Counted from the stretch's first letter, positions 33,042 to 46,370 are shown. The stretch is DNA of 64,000 nt from Malus domestica (GCF_042453785.1 NC_091671.1:39443501-39507500), one strand, 5' to 3'. Numbers and translations are program-made. The notes: a model not told the origin generated them from the letters alone.

Positions 33042-33567
33042 CAGATCAAAACAAAAAGGTACAATGATTTTGCCGGACTATCTAACAAAACGCGTTTAAC
33101 TCATAGTTAATAACCAAATCCAAACAGTAAATAACCAAATTTTACACAGTAAAAAAATCACTTTTACTGACTGTCATTTGATTTGCGCCACAGAAGCGAG
33201 ACATAAACCACAACTCCCAGCGCGCACAGAAGAGAGAGAAAAAAAACTGAAAGCGAAAGAGAAAAAATAAAGAAAGAAAAATACGGAGTCTCTGATCATT
33301 TAGAGAGAGAAAGAGAGGAGAGAGAATATAGATGAACACGACGAGACCACACACGCCTTGTTGAGGAGCTTTGCTGTTGTTGCAGTTGAAGTCAAAGACC
33401 TTCCTAATCGTAATCGTCAACTGTAATCAGCGGATGCTATATAATCCGATCGCCGGCGATCGGAGATGCTCATCGGCAGCGGCGAAGGTGGAGAGGATAG
33501 CTCCGGAAGCGGCGGTGGAGGCTGAAGGAAGATACAAAGTGCTAGGTGAAGGCCGTGGCGGTGGAGG
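33042..33567 (+). promoter_or_regulatory. Promoter / 5' UTR region of the ATG18-like gene
   Basis: A GA/CT-rich leader (GAGAGAAAAAAAACTG and similar) at about 33230-33320 runs into the first coding exon. The hAT element ends some 500 bp before the ATG. Confidence 0.4.
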
Positions 33568-36500
33568 ATGAAGAAGAGTAAGGGGAAGAACAATGGCTTG
33601 TTGCCGAACTCGCTTAGGATTATTTCGTCGTGCCTTAAAACTGTGTCGACGAATGCGAGCACCGTCGCTTCTACTGTTCGCTCTGCCGGTGCGTCTGTAG
33701 CTGCTTCGATTTCTGCTTCCGAGGATCAGAAGGATCAGGTGTGAAAGCGATTTCCTAATTTTGCTTCTGTTTAGTTGAATTTTTGTTTCCTATTTAAGCT
33801 TTTGAAGTGCTGATTATTCATGTTGTAATTATTCTGGAGATTATTGTTGGATTTTAGTTTCCGGATTGTTTGTTGGAGTAGTGATTATTTATGAAATTTT
33901 AGGGCGGGAGAGAGGTTATAGTCAATGGCAGCGTTAAGTAGGTCGATTCGCTGGATTCGTGTTTGGATTTTGGTGAAAAATGATTTATTTTTGTTGTAGT
34001 GATCTGAATGTTTAGTTCGGTTTTATGTTGCTTTAAGTGAATGAGCAAACTTCTTGTCGAATTGCGTGAGTGCTTTTTACTAAAAGCGTTTTTGGTGAAA
34101 ATATTTTTGAAATCTTTAGTAAAATTGCAAGTGAATTTTGAAAAAGCACTTGCACGAAGCAGTTCAAGTGATTTTGGAACCCAAAAACATTTTCTCTAAA
34201 AGCACCTTTAGTCATTTTAAAAGCACTTCAAAATGAATGTTTTTACTCTAATGGTGAATGCTATCTTCAGTTTATGTTGCTTTAAGTGAATTAGCAAACT
34301 TCTTGTTGGATTTGGCGGTTGCTATCATGTTTTTTCTTATCGAGGTTTTGATATTACTGCATATATACTAGACTACTTGCTAACTTCCATTGGCGAAACA
34401 GGTAACCTGGGCTGGCTTTGACAGGCTAGAGTTTAGTCAGTCTACCTTCAAGCATGTTCTCTTACTCGGTTATCAAAATGGGTTTCAAGTTTTCGATATG
34501 GAGGATGCCTCTAATTTCAGTGAACTAGTTTCAAAGCTTGATGGCTCGGTTTCATTCTTACAGATGCAGCCCTTTCCTGCTGCATCTGATGGTAACCAAG
34601 GGTTCAGAACGACACATCCTTTGCTGCTGGTTGTTGCTGGAGATGACACTACTGGTGCGGGAACTGTTCATAGTACTAGCTACTTGGGAGTGGCAGGCAG
34701 AGATGGTAATTTGGAGTCTCGGCCAGGGAACCCTGTCAGCTCTCCTACAGCTGTTCGGTTTTACTCTATTAGGTCCCAAGGTTATGTACATGTTCTGAGG
34801 TTTCGGTCTGCTGTGTGCATGATTAGATGCAGTCCTCGGATTGTAGCTGTGGGTCTTGCAACTCAAGTAAGCACTTGGTTACATGTGACATATAATATAA
34901 TTTGAGAAGTTTAGACTGAGATTGAATAATTTTAAATTACACCTTCTGTATAAAGAGATTGGATCTATATTACTGACCTTCCAGACATTCGGCTGCAGAT
35001 TTACTGTTTTGATGCGCTCACCCTCGAAAACAGATTCAGTGTTCTTACCTATCCTGTTCCTCAGCTAGCAGGGCAAGGATCAAATGGGTTTAATGTTGGT
35101 TACGGCCCAATGGCTGTGGGTCCAAGGTGGTTAGCCTATGCTTCCAACAGCCCTCTAGCGTCAAACGCAAGTCGCTTAGGCCCCCAAAACCTAACTCCTT
35201 CCCCAGGAGTTAGTCCATCTACATCACCTGGCAATGGTAGTTATGTGGCTCGTTATGCAATGGAGTCTAGTAAACAGTTGGCTGCTGGAATAATTAACCT
35301 GGGTGACATGGGATGCAAAACCTTGTATAAATACTGTCAAGAGATGCTCCCTGATGGATCTAACTCTCCAATATCGTCAAATTCAGGCTGGAAAGTTAGC
35401 AGGCATGCAGGCACAGAAATGGATAATGCAGGGATGGTTAGTTCTTTACTCAGAATGAATATTTAAGCACTGCATCTTTTCATTAACTTAATGAAATCTC
35501 ACCAATGGTCTCTTGTCTAGGCTTGGAAGCTACGAAATTGGAGAATCTATTCCTCATATTGAGTCTCTCTTTGTTCTTTATCCTGGAAATGGTGTCTGAG
35601 ACTCTGTTGTTGTTTGCTTTAGGATGATAATGTGCGCAAGTTTTTCTTATAACAATTCTTAACTTCATTTCATTCTTGAAATAGCTCTTGACAATACTTG
35701 ATATATCTTCAGTATGATTGCTAGATTAGATTAGTTAGACGATTTCATACCGTATGCTGCTAGCTTTTCACCATGATACTTATCTATATTACACTCAAGA
35801 CTGACATAGAGCACAAAGCAATATTGCATCCTTATAGACTGCCCTCTTTGCCTTTACTATTTTGAATATAAACGTAAATTGAGTTGTTAATATTTTAGCC
35901 TATAAGAACTATAACCTTGAGGAAAAAGAAATGAGATATGAAACTATTACGTGTTGGTTATCAGATGTTCAGGACAATTTTGTGTTATGCTTTTGAGTCA
36001 AAACTCAAAAGCTCTTATTCATTACTTGGTAAAATAATTTCTTGCAGGTTGTTGTCAAAGATTTTGTTACCCGAGCTGTTATATCACAGTTTAAGGCTCA
36101 TACTAGTCCAATATCTGCGCTGTGTTTCGATCCTAGTGGGACCCTTCTGGTTACTGCCTCAGTGTATGGAAATAATATTAACATTTTCCGGATAATGCCT
36201 TCATGTAAACGCACTGGATCAGGTGGTCAAAACTTCGATTGGAGCACTTCTCATGTGCATCTTTACAAACTGCATCGTGGAATAACATCAGCTGTTAGTA
36301 TATATGAGTTTTTGAGATGTTCTGTAATCTTTGTTGTATTTTCCACCCACATTTTTCTGATTTTTTATCATTCTGACAGATGATCCAGGACATTTGCTTT
36401 AGTCATTACAGTCAGTGGGTTGCAATTGTTTCATCCAAGGGGACCTGCCATGTTTTTGTTTTATCCCCTTTTGGTGGCGATGCTGGATTTCGGCTTCTTA

Positions 36501-38568
36501 ATAGTCACGGTGAAGAACCCTCCCTGTGTCCAGTTTTATCTCTACCTTGGTGGTCTGCTTCTTCTTGGGTCATTAATCAGCAATCTTTTCCACCGCCACC
36601 ATCCGTTGCTCTTTCTGTGGTGAGCAGGATAAAGTACAGTAGTTTTGGATGGCTTAGCACAGCCAACAATGCCACTGCTTCAGCGACAGGGAAGGTCTTT
36701 GTGCCATCTGGTGCTGTTGCTGCAGTTTTCCATAATTCCTTATCTCAAAGTGTTCAGCACAGTAACTCAAGGACCAGTACCTTGGAACATCTATTAGTTT
36801 ATACTCCGTCAGGTCATGTAGTTCAACATGAACTTCAGCCAAGGATAGGGGTAGAACAGAGTCATAGCGGTCTAAGTACCCAGGCAGCCACGTCTATGTA
36901 TATTCAGGACGAAGAGCTGAGAGTGAAAGTTGAACCCATTCAATGGTGGGATGTATGTAGGCGGTCAGACTGGCAGGAAAGAGAGGACAGTAGTCTTGGT
37001 ACCACATTCGATAGACAAGAGGTGGCTGGCATTCTTCAGAACAAATCAGGTTCTGATGGTATTCATGGAATGGAATCTCTAGACTTAAATGGTGCTGTTG
37101 GGGGGAAAAGGAGACCGGAAACTTATTCTGGGAAGGTCCATGATGGGTCCCACTGGTACCTCTCTAATGCAGAGGTGCAGATCAGTTCTTTGAGATTACC
37201 AATATGGCAAAAGTCTACGGTAGTTCTTATTTCAAAATTCAAAGTTACATATCCAGTTAACATTTTTCTATGTTTTGGTGGTAATTTACTTTTCACTGTT
37301 CTAGATTTGTTTTTACACGATGGGCGATCCAAGAGCTGATAGTTTCACTGGTGGAGAGTTTGAAATTGAAAAGGTCCCTGTTTTCGAGCAGTTCCATTCC
37401 ATCAAATCAAGCTGGGATGACAGGTGACGACCGTTTTATCTATAGTTCCACACACATTGTTGTAACTCTATAATCTAAATAATATAAGCTGGCGTCTGAG
37501 CTTACCAGGCGCTGGGTAAAGATACTGTTATATTATATGTTTCATGCTTAAGCATGGTCCTCTGTGTGTTTTGTCCTTCCACAATTCTGATACTTGTTAA
37601 ATTCTGCCTTCATTGTATGATTCAGAGGCCTTGCTGGTGGGAGGTATCCCAGTCATACTTCGCCGCCTCATCAAGCTGAAAACAAGATCTTGGAAGAGAC
37701 TGTTATATGTCACTCGAAGCCTGCATCGCTTAGCTCCACTGAAAGCTCAGATGGGGGTATGATACAATGATAAAAAATATGCTTCAATCATTATTTAATA
37801 TCTTTCAGTTCTCCAAATGGATAAAAATGAGAACTCTCTGTCCATTTTACGTTGCGACTTCTCCATCTGTTTTAGAGAAAATTTTCCAAGTGCCCGGTGT
37901 TGGGGCTCTTACAAAATTCTTTCTTATAGCTGATGTTCCATCCTGATCATTTTAACTAATTATGTCCACATAATTACTATTTTGAATCTCTATCAGGTTC
38001 GTCAAGAAGAATTGAGCATTTTGTTGACTTCGATCAAATAAACAATGAGAAGCCCCGCACAACAGTTTATCAGACCTTGAATGGCTCGGAAAGAAGGGCC
38101 AATACAATTGTTGAGCCTTCATTAGAAAACCATATCTCTTTCAGCATTCTGTGTACTCCATCTGAACATTTTAAGAACATCAATTCTCAAATCAACAGCT
38201 GTGTCACCAACGGTTTGCCTGTGTTAGAAAGTACCATGATTCCAGGAGGAAGAGTTTCTGCCGAAGAAGGCCTAGCATTGAAAGCAATTGGGATCAGGGA
38301 GGTCTCAGTTTTATACTCTGATCAACATGCTTCGAGTACCGATATTGTTGCAGAGGGGGCTTCCACTTTGCAGCATCCAATAGATCTTTCACAGTTTTTC
38401 CAGGAGGAGCATTGTAACGCACTGGAGAAGAACGGATGCAATGGGTTAACTGAAGTCGTAGCCGATGATGTTGACAGCGACAGTAGCCACTGCGATAAGG
38501 TGAAACCCGAAAATGAGGAAGATGGTGAAATGCTTGGAGGCATGTTTGCTTTTTCTGATGAAGGTTAA
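33568..38568 (+). CDS. ATG18h: Autophagy-related protein 18g/h (WD40 plus BCAS3 domain)
   Basis: Eight exons inferred by eye: 33568-33738, 34402-34866, 34999-35436, 36048-36293, 36380-37219, 37305-37423, 37626-37756 and 37997-38568. They join in frame to about 993 aa. The N-terminus MKKSKGKNNGLLPNSLRI and the following VTWAGFDRLE are characteristic of plant ATG18g/h. A beta-propeller of the PROPPIN type covers roughly residues 57-460, and the BCAS3 region follows (SRIKYSSFGWL, KVEPIQWWDVCRRSDW). Family knowledge: these proteins bind phosphoinositides and act in autophagosome formation. The usual FRRG lipid-binding motif is LHRG here (433-436). Intron 1 contains an AGCACTT-type repeat. The g versus h assignment is uncertain. 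Confidence 0.93.
34055..34240. mobile_element. MITE-like AGCACTT repeat in ATG18h intron 1
   Basis: Shares AAAGCGTTTTTGGTGAAAAT and AGTCATTTTAAAAGCACTT words with 11755-11920 and 200-420. The ends are AAGTGCTT-rich and partly palindromic. Confidence 0.55.
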
Positions 38569-39590
38569 ACTATAAAGCTATTGCTTCACTGCATCATCGC
38601 ACAAGCTAACTTTTGATTTCAATAACATGTTTAAATGAGTTGATAGCAACGGCGTCGTTGGATTTTCTTCTGGCAGGTTGATCTATAAGTTCAAGCTGCG
38701 TGTTGCCTATTCCGACAATCAATAAGAAATGCACGACGTTAATCTGTCGCCAAAGCAAAGGTAACTTCTCTTCTCTCGCTCTCGGAGTTGTACATATTGT
38801 AGATGGAAATTCAAAAGGTTTTATGGATTGTGGTAGCTGTGGGTTGACAAGGCTTTGTAGAAAGTGGATTTTGGAATTGGTATTGCTCGCGTTTAACTAT
38901 TTGCCGATCCTCCTCTTATGTCCTGTACAGATAAATTTGGTATGAAACAAAGTTCTCTCCAAGTTTGTACAACTATACTTTTATTCTTCTGATATGATGA
39001 AATGGAAACCCCAAAAAAAAAAAAAGAAAAGAAAATGCTATTACTTGTAATTTTTGTAAATTGCAATTTCACAGGCCGCAAAACGAAGCGCAATGGCGTT
39101 TTAAGATTCATACCGACGACCTCGCTTAGTGAGATAAGGCTTGGTTGTTCTGGTTGGAATTACACAACCGTGAGTGCAAATCAGGCCAGTTTTGTCAAAA
39201 CGGAGTACACGGTTTGATTGTGTGATGTGCATTCTCACAAGTTAAGCTACAAGATTTACAAATGCCTTTGATTTGAAGATCCAAATATGGTTTTGCTTTG
39301 ATTTGAAGATCTAAATATGGTTTTGAATTCGAAACATCTTTCGACATTGGGAAGAGAAGTGCAACTAAACTATAACCTAGTTGGTTTCTTCAACAATAAT
39401 ACGGGCGTGCATGCAACAGGCAAATGCCAAAACTTATAATGTTAACAAAATTGAGACCTATCAACAATTGTTTTTATATGATTCGAACTTGGAACTTTTC
39501 AACAAAAGTAGACTAAATGACATAAAAATCCAACAAACATGGATTGAATGACGCTAAATCGAATATTCATGTGCTTGCATACATACAACA
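38569..39590. other. 3' flank of the ATG18-like gene
   Basis: 3' UTR and spacer. An RTE-LINE tail relic lies at 39075-39165 (GCAATGGCGTT, then GTGAGATAAGGCTTGGTTG). A near-duplicate 'TTTGATTTGAAGATC' pair lies at about 39267 and 39298. Confidence 0.5.
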
Positions 39591-39890
39591 TAAACAAAGG
39601 CGTATTCCATTAAGTAGGATCGGCTATATAAATTCTAGAACGTAATCTGCTTGGTTTTGCGCCAAGTCATCCTTTAACTCCCAAGTACTTCATATTTTTC
39701 TTGAAGTCTATTTCCAAATCTTCCTCTACACTCTTTAAGCTCATAGTGCATCCTCTAACTGGAACATCTCTAGATCTTTGGTTCACTTTACCTCTGATGT
39801 CCATGTTCTTAATCTTACTATTTTTCGTATGCTCACACATCTAACGAAGTATTCTAATCTCTCTTACATTATTTTTTTTTTGCACATGCT
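39590..39890 (-). mobile_element. LINE (RTE clade) 3'-end relic
   Basis: The minus strand reads as a decayed RTE reverse-transcriptase C-terminus: KIRNMDIRGKV-like, then VPVRGC, then EDLEIDFKKNMKYLG. It is followed by the typical tail TATAGCCGATCCTACTTAATGG. Stops and small indels break the frame. The same tail type occurs at 42570-42643. Confidence 0.7.
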
Positions 39891-41530
39891 ATATTTTAAA
39901 CGCTCAATATTTCGTGTCATGAAGCATCAGTAACATTATTTTAGTCCTATAAAACTTTTCCTTCAACTTTCGTGCCATACATGCACTTCACAATTTCTTT
40001 AAAAGTAGCCATATCCATGAATCCGAATATTGATTTGATGGCCTCTTGGGTGGAAGCTTTCCGAAAAGTAGTGAATCTCCAACATTGGATTTGGTCGTGG
40101 GCTTGACATTCTATCAGAATTTGGATTCTACCCGGATCCATTTATGGTAAGTAGGAAATTTTAACAAAATTTTTTTGGTAAAATTTACTTTAATGAAAAA
40201 ATATATTTTTACACTAAAAATTTAATATTGGTACTATTTATTTTACCTTTTATTTTATCCTTATTATTAAAACTCAAAATTTTCAAACATTTTTCAATAG
40301 TTTTTCTTTCTAAGAATCCTCATATTTTAGTCATTCATCATGTATCATGCAGTCAGAAATTATTTGATTTTTTTATTTAAAATTAAACATAAATAGTACC
40401 TAACGAAACTAACCGTACGATATACAATGAACAGCTAGAATATAAAGACCCTGATTCGGAGAATCCTCTTCCTATGCCAAGTTTCCAAAATCTGTGGGCA
40501 ACAATATATGACCGCTTACGTGGATTTGGATATGGATCCTCCATGGATCATGCACCGCCCCACCAACATATAGAATTTTATTGATTGTTTCAAATCCTTA
40601 ATTTTAATTTGTTTGTGTTTTGGTCGAATAATTTAATTTCCTTGTATGCCTAAGAAATTGACACGTGTTTAATCAAAGCATAATACCAAATTAGTCATGA
40701 GGACACCTCATACGGCTTGTGTGGTGGTGGCTGCCGCCGTGTGTCCACCCAAAAAAGGACTTGTCAAAGCCGGTCGCGGACTTTTTTTAGTAAGCAACCA
40801 GAACGTTAGGATAAGGATGTCCATTAATGAATTCAAATTGTCCAGAGCAGTATATTTCTTTTTCTGCAACCTGCGTAAGTTCGAATTTCTTTCGTAGTTT
40901 AAATTAATAAATTTGAAAAATGTTGAGAGTAGTGGGCTTCTTTCTCTACGTACAAATTTAAATTTTTTTAATAATTTAAATTAATTTCGTGTAGATTATT
41001 TTTTTCTTGAAAAAGTAAAATTTATAGAGATACTTGTCTAAAATGATCATAATTAAATCCCAAGTGCAAAAGTGACGTGTCATGGATTAGATTTTTTAGC
41101 ACTGGTAAATTACACAATGGTGGTCAAGAAATGCCACCAGTTGGTCCTCTTTTGCATTTCTTTTGAATGTGCATGTGTTAGCTGCAAAAGACACCTTACG
41201 TGAACAATAGAGAAATAAATTGGTGTCGAACTTATCATTTATAAGATTCGGACGTACAACTTACACAAATTGCACACTGCAATACTAGGTGGAAAAAAGA
41301 ACATTATTTTTATAGAAAAACTAACGAAAGGTCCAAAAAAACTTTAGTTTTAAAGGAAAATGACAAATAAATGTGTAATAAATAGTATCAAATAAAAGTA
41401 AAAATGTAGTTTTTCTTTAAAAATGAACAGTACATGAAATGTCGTTAAAACTCTCTATTTTTATTTGGTAATAGACTAAGATAGCCTATATTTATAATTA
41501 TTTGGGGAAATTAAATAAAAATAGAGCTTA
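39891..41530. other. Intergenic with MITE remnants
   Basis: AACGAAAA-family copies lie at 40150-40311 and 41313-41455. A GGATCC-family remnant lies at 40310-40465 and abuts the first. No gene recognised. Confidence 0.5.
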
Positions 41531-41807
41531 TTCCGGTGACGTTGACAAAAATCTTCCCTCCTAGGCGGTCTCTGTCAGTCAGTCAGTTACTCTGTATTTT
41601 GTCGCTAAAGACGTTTTTCTTCGAAACGTTTGCTTCCAGGAAAAAAGAAAGAGCCTTTCCATTTCAATTTCCACACATTTATAACTCGTTTTTCCTCCTG
41701 TACACATATTATATAAGATCTGCCCGCTTCCGCATTATTGTTCCTGAGTTGTCTGCCGAGTGAAAAACTAGCCGCTGTGGAGGTAGGAACTGAGCGAGAA
41801 GGCAGCC

Positions 41808-43734
41808 ATGGACGCCGTGACTCAGTGGCAGAAGCAGTGGTTCGACTACACTCAGTATCTGCACCGAGAGGTTTTTCTGGTTTTTTCCCTTTTGTCCGTT
41901 GATGTTTTAGTTTATCTCCACTGGGTTTTCTCTGCTGAATTCTGTTTGTTTCCATGGAAATTTTTTGGGTTTTCTCTGCTGGCCTCTGTTTGTTTCCATG
42001 GAAAATTTTCTGGGGTTTCTCTGCTGGTATCTGTTTGTTTGCGTGGAAAGTTTTCTGGGTTTTCTCTGCTGGCAACTGTTTGTTTTCAGTGGAAAAGTTT
42101 TATGGGTTTTGTTAATTTCACCATAAAACTTAAAAAGTTGGGAACTTTGAGATTACTTTGATAAAAAAAAAAAAAAAAGGAACTTTCAGATTAAAAGGAT
42201 GAAATGTTTGTAGAATTACTGGATACCAGAATTAGTTTTCCAGAAGCACTTCCATTTGTGGTTTAAAAGTGGAATTTTTATTCCCCTTGTTTTTGGAATT
42301 TTGGGCCGTTGAACTAATTTTAATTTGTGGGGTTTTTGTGGTGGTGAAAAGGGATTCTTGGACGATCAATTTGCTCAGCTAAAGAAGCTGCAGGATGAAA
42401 ACAGCCCAGATTTTGTAGTTGAAGTTGTTTCTCTTTTCTTTCAAGATACTGAGAAGCTTCTCAACAATATGGCCAGGGCTCTGTGAGTTCTCTTGTCTTA
42501 ACCCTGAGTGATATTCTTTGATTTGCTTCGCTTTCGGACAAATTTTGTGGTGGTAGCTGTGTGAAAACAGAACCGAGCACAATGGCGTTCTATGATTCAT
42601 ATAGCCAACCCCACTTAGTGGGAAAAGGCTTTGTTGTTGTTGTTGGTAGCTGTGTGAAAACAATGTTAATTTGGGTTTCGTTTATTTTTCGTAGAGAACA
42701 GAACGTTGTAAATTTCGAACAGGTAGATGTCTATGTTCATCAATTCAAGGGTAGCAGTGCCTGGTAATTCCAAGCTCTTTTCCTTACTTATTTGATTGTC
42801 AATTCTCTGTGTCACTTGAATGCCTAACTTGCTGTGAACGGCTGTTCTTATCGTTCTTATATATATGGTACGCTAATTTTTTGTACTTCGTTGGTTTTTG
42901 AGGTTTCTAATTGGAAATTGATTTCGTCGGTTTGCAGGATAGGTGCATTGAGACTTAAAAATGCATGCATCAACTTCAGAAATTTTTGTGAGGCCCAGAA
43001 CCTTGAAGGGTAAGTGTTTTTGCTTCATGGTGATTGGTGATGTTTTCAGTGATTGATTTATATTATACCATCAATCGGAAATTTGTCAATGTATATGCTC
43101 TTCCTTCCATTAACTCTATAATATTAATCACAATTCGGACTAGAAATTTGTAAGCCGGTTATTTCATTGACAGAAAATCATAGTTCAACTACAATAATGT
43201 TAAAAAAAAAATAATGAACATTCCCACTATGATTCAAGAGAAGCAGGGATCTGATGTTCGACTTGTATTTCATTTGTGTTTGTACTCGACTCTCGCGATG
43301 AAGAAAGGGTTTGTAGCAGGGCAGTTGCACCTAATTGTGACACAATAATGTTTGGTGTAGGTGTTTGAGATGTTTGCAACAACTGCAGCAAGAAAGCTCT
43401 GCACTGAAGAACAAGCTCGAAACTCTATTTAGCGTAAGTACATGAAAATTTTACTAGGCAGCTTGCATTTTCCGGGATTGATTATCTAAAGGACCTCCTT
43501 GGCATAACCCCTGCTTGTGAGCTCGGGGATATAACTTACGTTCTGTCCTTGACATATTCATCGCTTTGGATCCTCCAAAGCATCCTCGGACTGCTACCAC
43601 GAACAATCTCAGTTTGGATTTCATATTAGCTTCTTTGCCTATATCTCGTCCGCTCATTGACTTTGCCCCTTTGGTTTCTGTAGTTTGAGCAACAGATCGT
43701 GGCTGCTGGCGGGTCAATTCCTACGATGGAGTAA
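41808..43734 (+). CDS. AHP1: Histidine-containing phosphotransfer protein (AHP1-like)
   Basis: Six exons inferred by eye: 41808-41870, 42352-42482, 42695-42763, 42938-43009, 43361-43433 and 43684-43734. They join in frame to 152 aa, the usual AHP length. The HPt motif [13 protein letters not shown] carries the phospho-accepting His at residue 80. Family knowledge: AHPs relay phosphate from cytokinin receptor kinases to nuclear response regulators. The C-terminus [15 protein letters not shown] is typical of the AHP1 branch. Intron 1 contains a 45-bp minisatellite, and intron 2 contains a LINE-tail insertion. All key residues are present. Confidence 0.93.
41923..42100. repeat. 45-bp minisatellite in AHP intron 1
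   Basis: GGGTTTTCTCTGCTGG recurs at about 41923, 41967, 42012 and 42057, each followed by TCTGTTTGTTTCCATGGAAA or a variant. Four imperfect units. Confidence 0.9.
42570..42643 (+). mobile_element. 5'-truncated RTE-LINE tail in AHP intron 2
   Basis: 74 bp ending GGCTTTGTTGTTGTTGT, the RTE-type tail. A perfect 19-bp direct repeat, TGGTAGCTGTGTGAAAACA, flanks it at 42551-42569 and 42644-42662. That is the signature of target-primed reverse transcription. Confidence 0.88.
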
Positions 43735-45807
43735 ATCCTGCAATGGAATCCACTGCTATGAAATTTGTCAAGAAATATGCATATCAGAGTTTTCGTAAGT
43801 CCTTTAGCGTGATCGATTTTACTTTGATGTAGTGAAAATTTTCGTGTATTCCGCCTAGCATTTTCGTGACGATGTAGCGTAATAACCTTCTTGGAGGAAT
43901 GTAATGCAAGGCTCCCTTCATCGGACGCAGTAATTGATCATCTTTCTTGTTATTTTGTTAGTGAGGAAACTTTTATCGTTGAACTTGGCAAAAGCCTATA
44001 TGATCCAGTTTGGTTAAAATGCTCCCCCACAGCCCACTATTTCACCAAAACTTGGATCATAAGATTGATTTTTCTCTATTATTGTTTGGGCCTGTTGGAT
44101 CATAAGATTAAGAACCACAAAAGTGCTTTTCTTGAAAGTTGTTTTTGTCGCTCAAAGGTAGAAGTTAAGCCACAACTTTTTCTACAAATAATACTTATGG
44201 ATTGAGATCCACACCAGATCCTGCGGATTGAGAGAGGCATGGACCATTATGTTCCAATCCTACAGCCCCTATTAGCCCTTCTTATTGATCCATTTCACAA
44301 AAACTCAAAAACTTGAACAGTCGAAATCTCTTTCTTGAAACGTGCAAATCTCTCAATTTGTGGGATTCAAGCACAGAGATCCAGGGTGGATTTGATTCCC
44401 TTCAAAGGCTACCAGTTAGAGCAAGTTTTTTGTCATCCTTCAAGTGTTTGTTAGCTTCTATGACAAAAAACAAATGAACCCATAAATGCCTAAAAATCTT
44501 GAGAGTGGACAAAAACCCTACTATCATGTACATTGTTAGTATTTGTTTCTCTCCTTGCTCTAGCAACCGCATACGTCGCACTCGACAACTTACCTCACAC
44601 AACAAAATACGTTGCCGTCTCGGAAAAGCCTTCTTGTGTTTACCGCACTCATTAGTAATTAGATTATCTTTGATTATATGACAGATTAACATCTGACACA
44701 AAAAAATCTCTTGTTATCAAGGATAATCCTGTTCTGTTTTGAGCACTCATCGACAACTTAAATATCTCCTCAATTGTATTAACTTGCTTCAGGCGATCAA
44801 ATATGTTGCAATCGAGGCATAACCATTTTGTGCTTACATCACTCACAAACAACAAGATATATCTCTAATGGTAAGGCAGATTAATTATCTTCTCACGCAC
44901 AACTCGTCTCCTAGTACTCACACAGAGGAAGCTCATTTTGTGTGGAAGGTGGTGTAGCTTGATGAAAGGGACACGAAGATTGCAAGCTCTATCAAGTATG
45001 GCAAATGTACCATATCCAAAAACCAAGAGGAGGAATGTGGGGGTGTTTTAGTTGTTGGAGTGGTTATGACATCTGTGAGAGAAAATTTCCAATATGCGAG
45101 AACACGACTCGGTATGTCAAGTGTCAAAATATAATTGGTTAGAATTTTTTTTTAAGTTTTCAACAATTGTACTATTACGCTTGATGTACCAGACTGTGTT
45201 CTTGGCACATACATATAAATCTCTCCATCTGTGGGGCGTCATTGCATATGCCAGATAGGGTTGCTAGCTTTGCTTTCTTGCTTCCTGCTCAACATTACCT
45301 GCCAAATTTATGCTTCCATAATAATACCATCCACATTGGTACATATTTGTACACACACACGTTATTTGCTCATGTAATTTTGTGAACATCGATTGTTTTC
45401 GACTCGCTGCAAATTACAGTTTGACAAGTTTGTAATCATTATTTTCATTAGTAAATCATCAAAGATATTATTTATTAGAAAACTATAACTATGCATTATA
45501 AATGCGTACAAAATAATAATCCCTTGTAAGAGTAAATGACTTTTTACACACGTAAAGAGTCGAGCGTAGTTATATATTCCATCTTGTAATAATTTAAAGC
45601 AGTTACCTAATATGATTTTTTATTTCTTGCTAAACTTTTTTACTCCAGCCAGGCAGTTTGTGAAACCAAGAAAGGACCACAAAGACGGAGGAGTGGACAA
45701 GAAGTTAGCAACTTTTGTTTTACCATCTTTCGTTGGATACTCCAATACTCCCAACATCCAACGAAATGGAGAGGAAGTTTCAAGAATAAATGCCATTTTT
45801 CTAATGA
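43735..45807. other. Intergenic, no gene recognised
   Basis: Follows the AHP 3' UTR. Short open frames show no family resemblance. A half copy of the 46227-46370 repeat lies near 45160-45230. Confidence 0.45.
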
Positions 45808-45981
45808 GAAATGCTAAGGAGACTCACTTAAAGTATAACTCTTTTTATAGACGTTCTATCACCTCATATTTTAAAGTTAATTTATGTAACAACATTATAA
45901 AATATTGTGCAAAAAACGTGAGGTGACAGAGAGTCCATGAAAATTTTCATTTTTAAGAGAGTTTTCCTAGCATTTCTCCTT
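45808..45981. mobile_element. Foldback MITE (GAGAAATGCTA ends)
   Basis: Starts GAGAAATGCTAAGGAGACTC and ends AGAGTTTTCCTAGCATTTCTC, so it has imperfect inverted termini of about 20 bp. It is AT-rich inside. A related half lies near 10600-10640. Confidence 0.65.
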
Positions 45982-46226
45982 TTTAATTTGTTATAATTTC
46001 TTTGTACAATTGAATTGAGAGGTGAAGGCAATTATGCAACTTCATAAAAGATTTTGGTAGGATATTAATTAATTGAAAAGAGTGGGTGTTGAGAGCAATT
46101 CTAACAAATTAGCTAAGAATTTAAAGTTTTGAAGAACATTTGACAGCCTACATAAATAGAAAAGTAACAAAAATTTAATAGAAAGTAAAAGTTCTGCCTA
46201 TACCACCGTAATAAACTCTTGTTATT

Positions 46227-46370
46227 GGAGAGAGATTTCAGTGTGCCGAGAATAAGTTTGATACACTAAGTATCATAACACAAGTGGTTGAAAACTAATT
46301 TTTTTTTTAACTATCTGCATTATGATACTTAGTGTACTAGGTTGTGTTTCCGAACACTGAAAATTTCTCC
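46227..46370. mobile_element. Foldback MITE (TTTCAGTGT ends)
   Basis: The left arm GGAGAGAGATTTCAGTGTGC and ACACTAAGTATCATAA mirrors the right arm (TTATGATACTTAGTGT, then ACACTGAAAATTTCTCC). TTATT lies on each side. Confidence 0.7.

Noticed and set aside
41605-42161. Long open frames on both strands over AHP intron 1
   Set aside because: They arise from the 45-bp minisatellite and read through the exon 1 donor. The spliced AHP frame explains the region better.
45612-45926. 104-codon frame as a hypothetical gene
   Set aside because: Its second half is the foldback MITE at 45808-45981 and the first half has no recognisable family.
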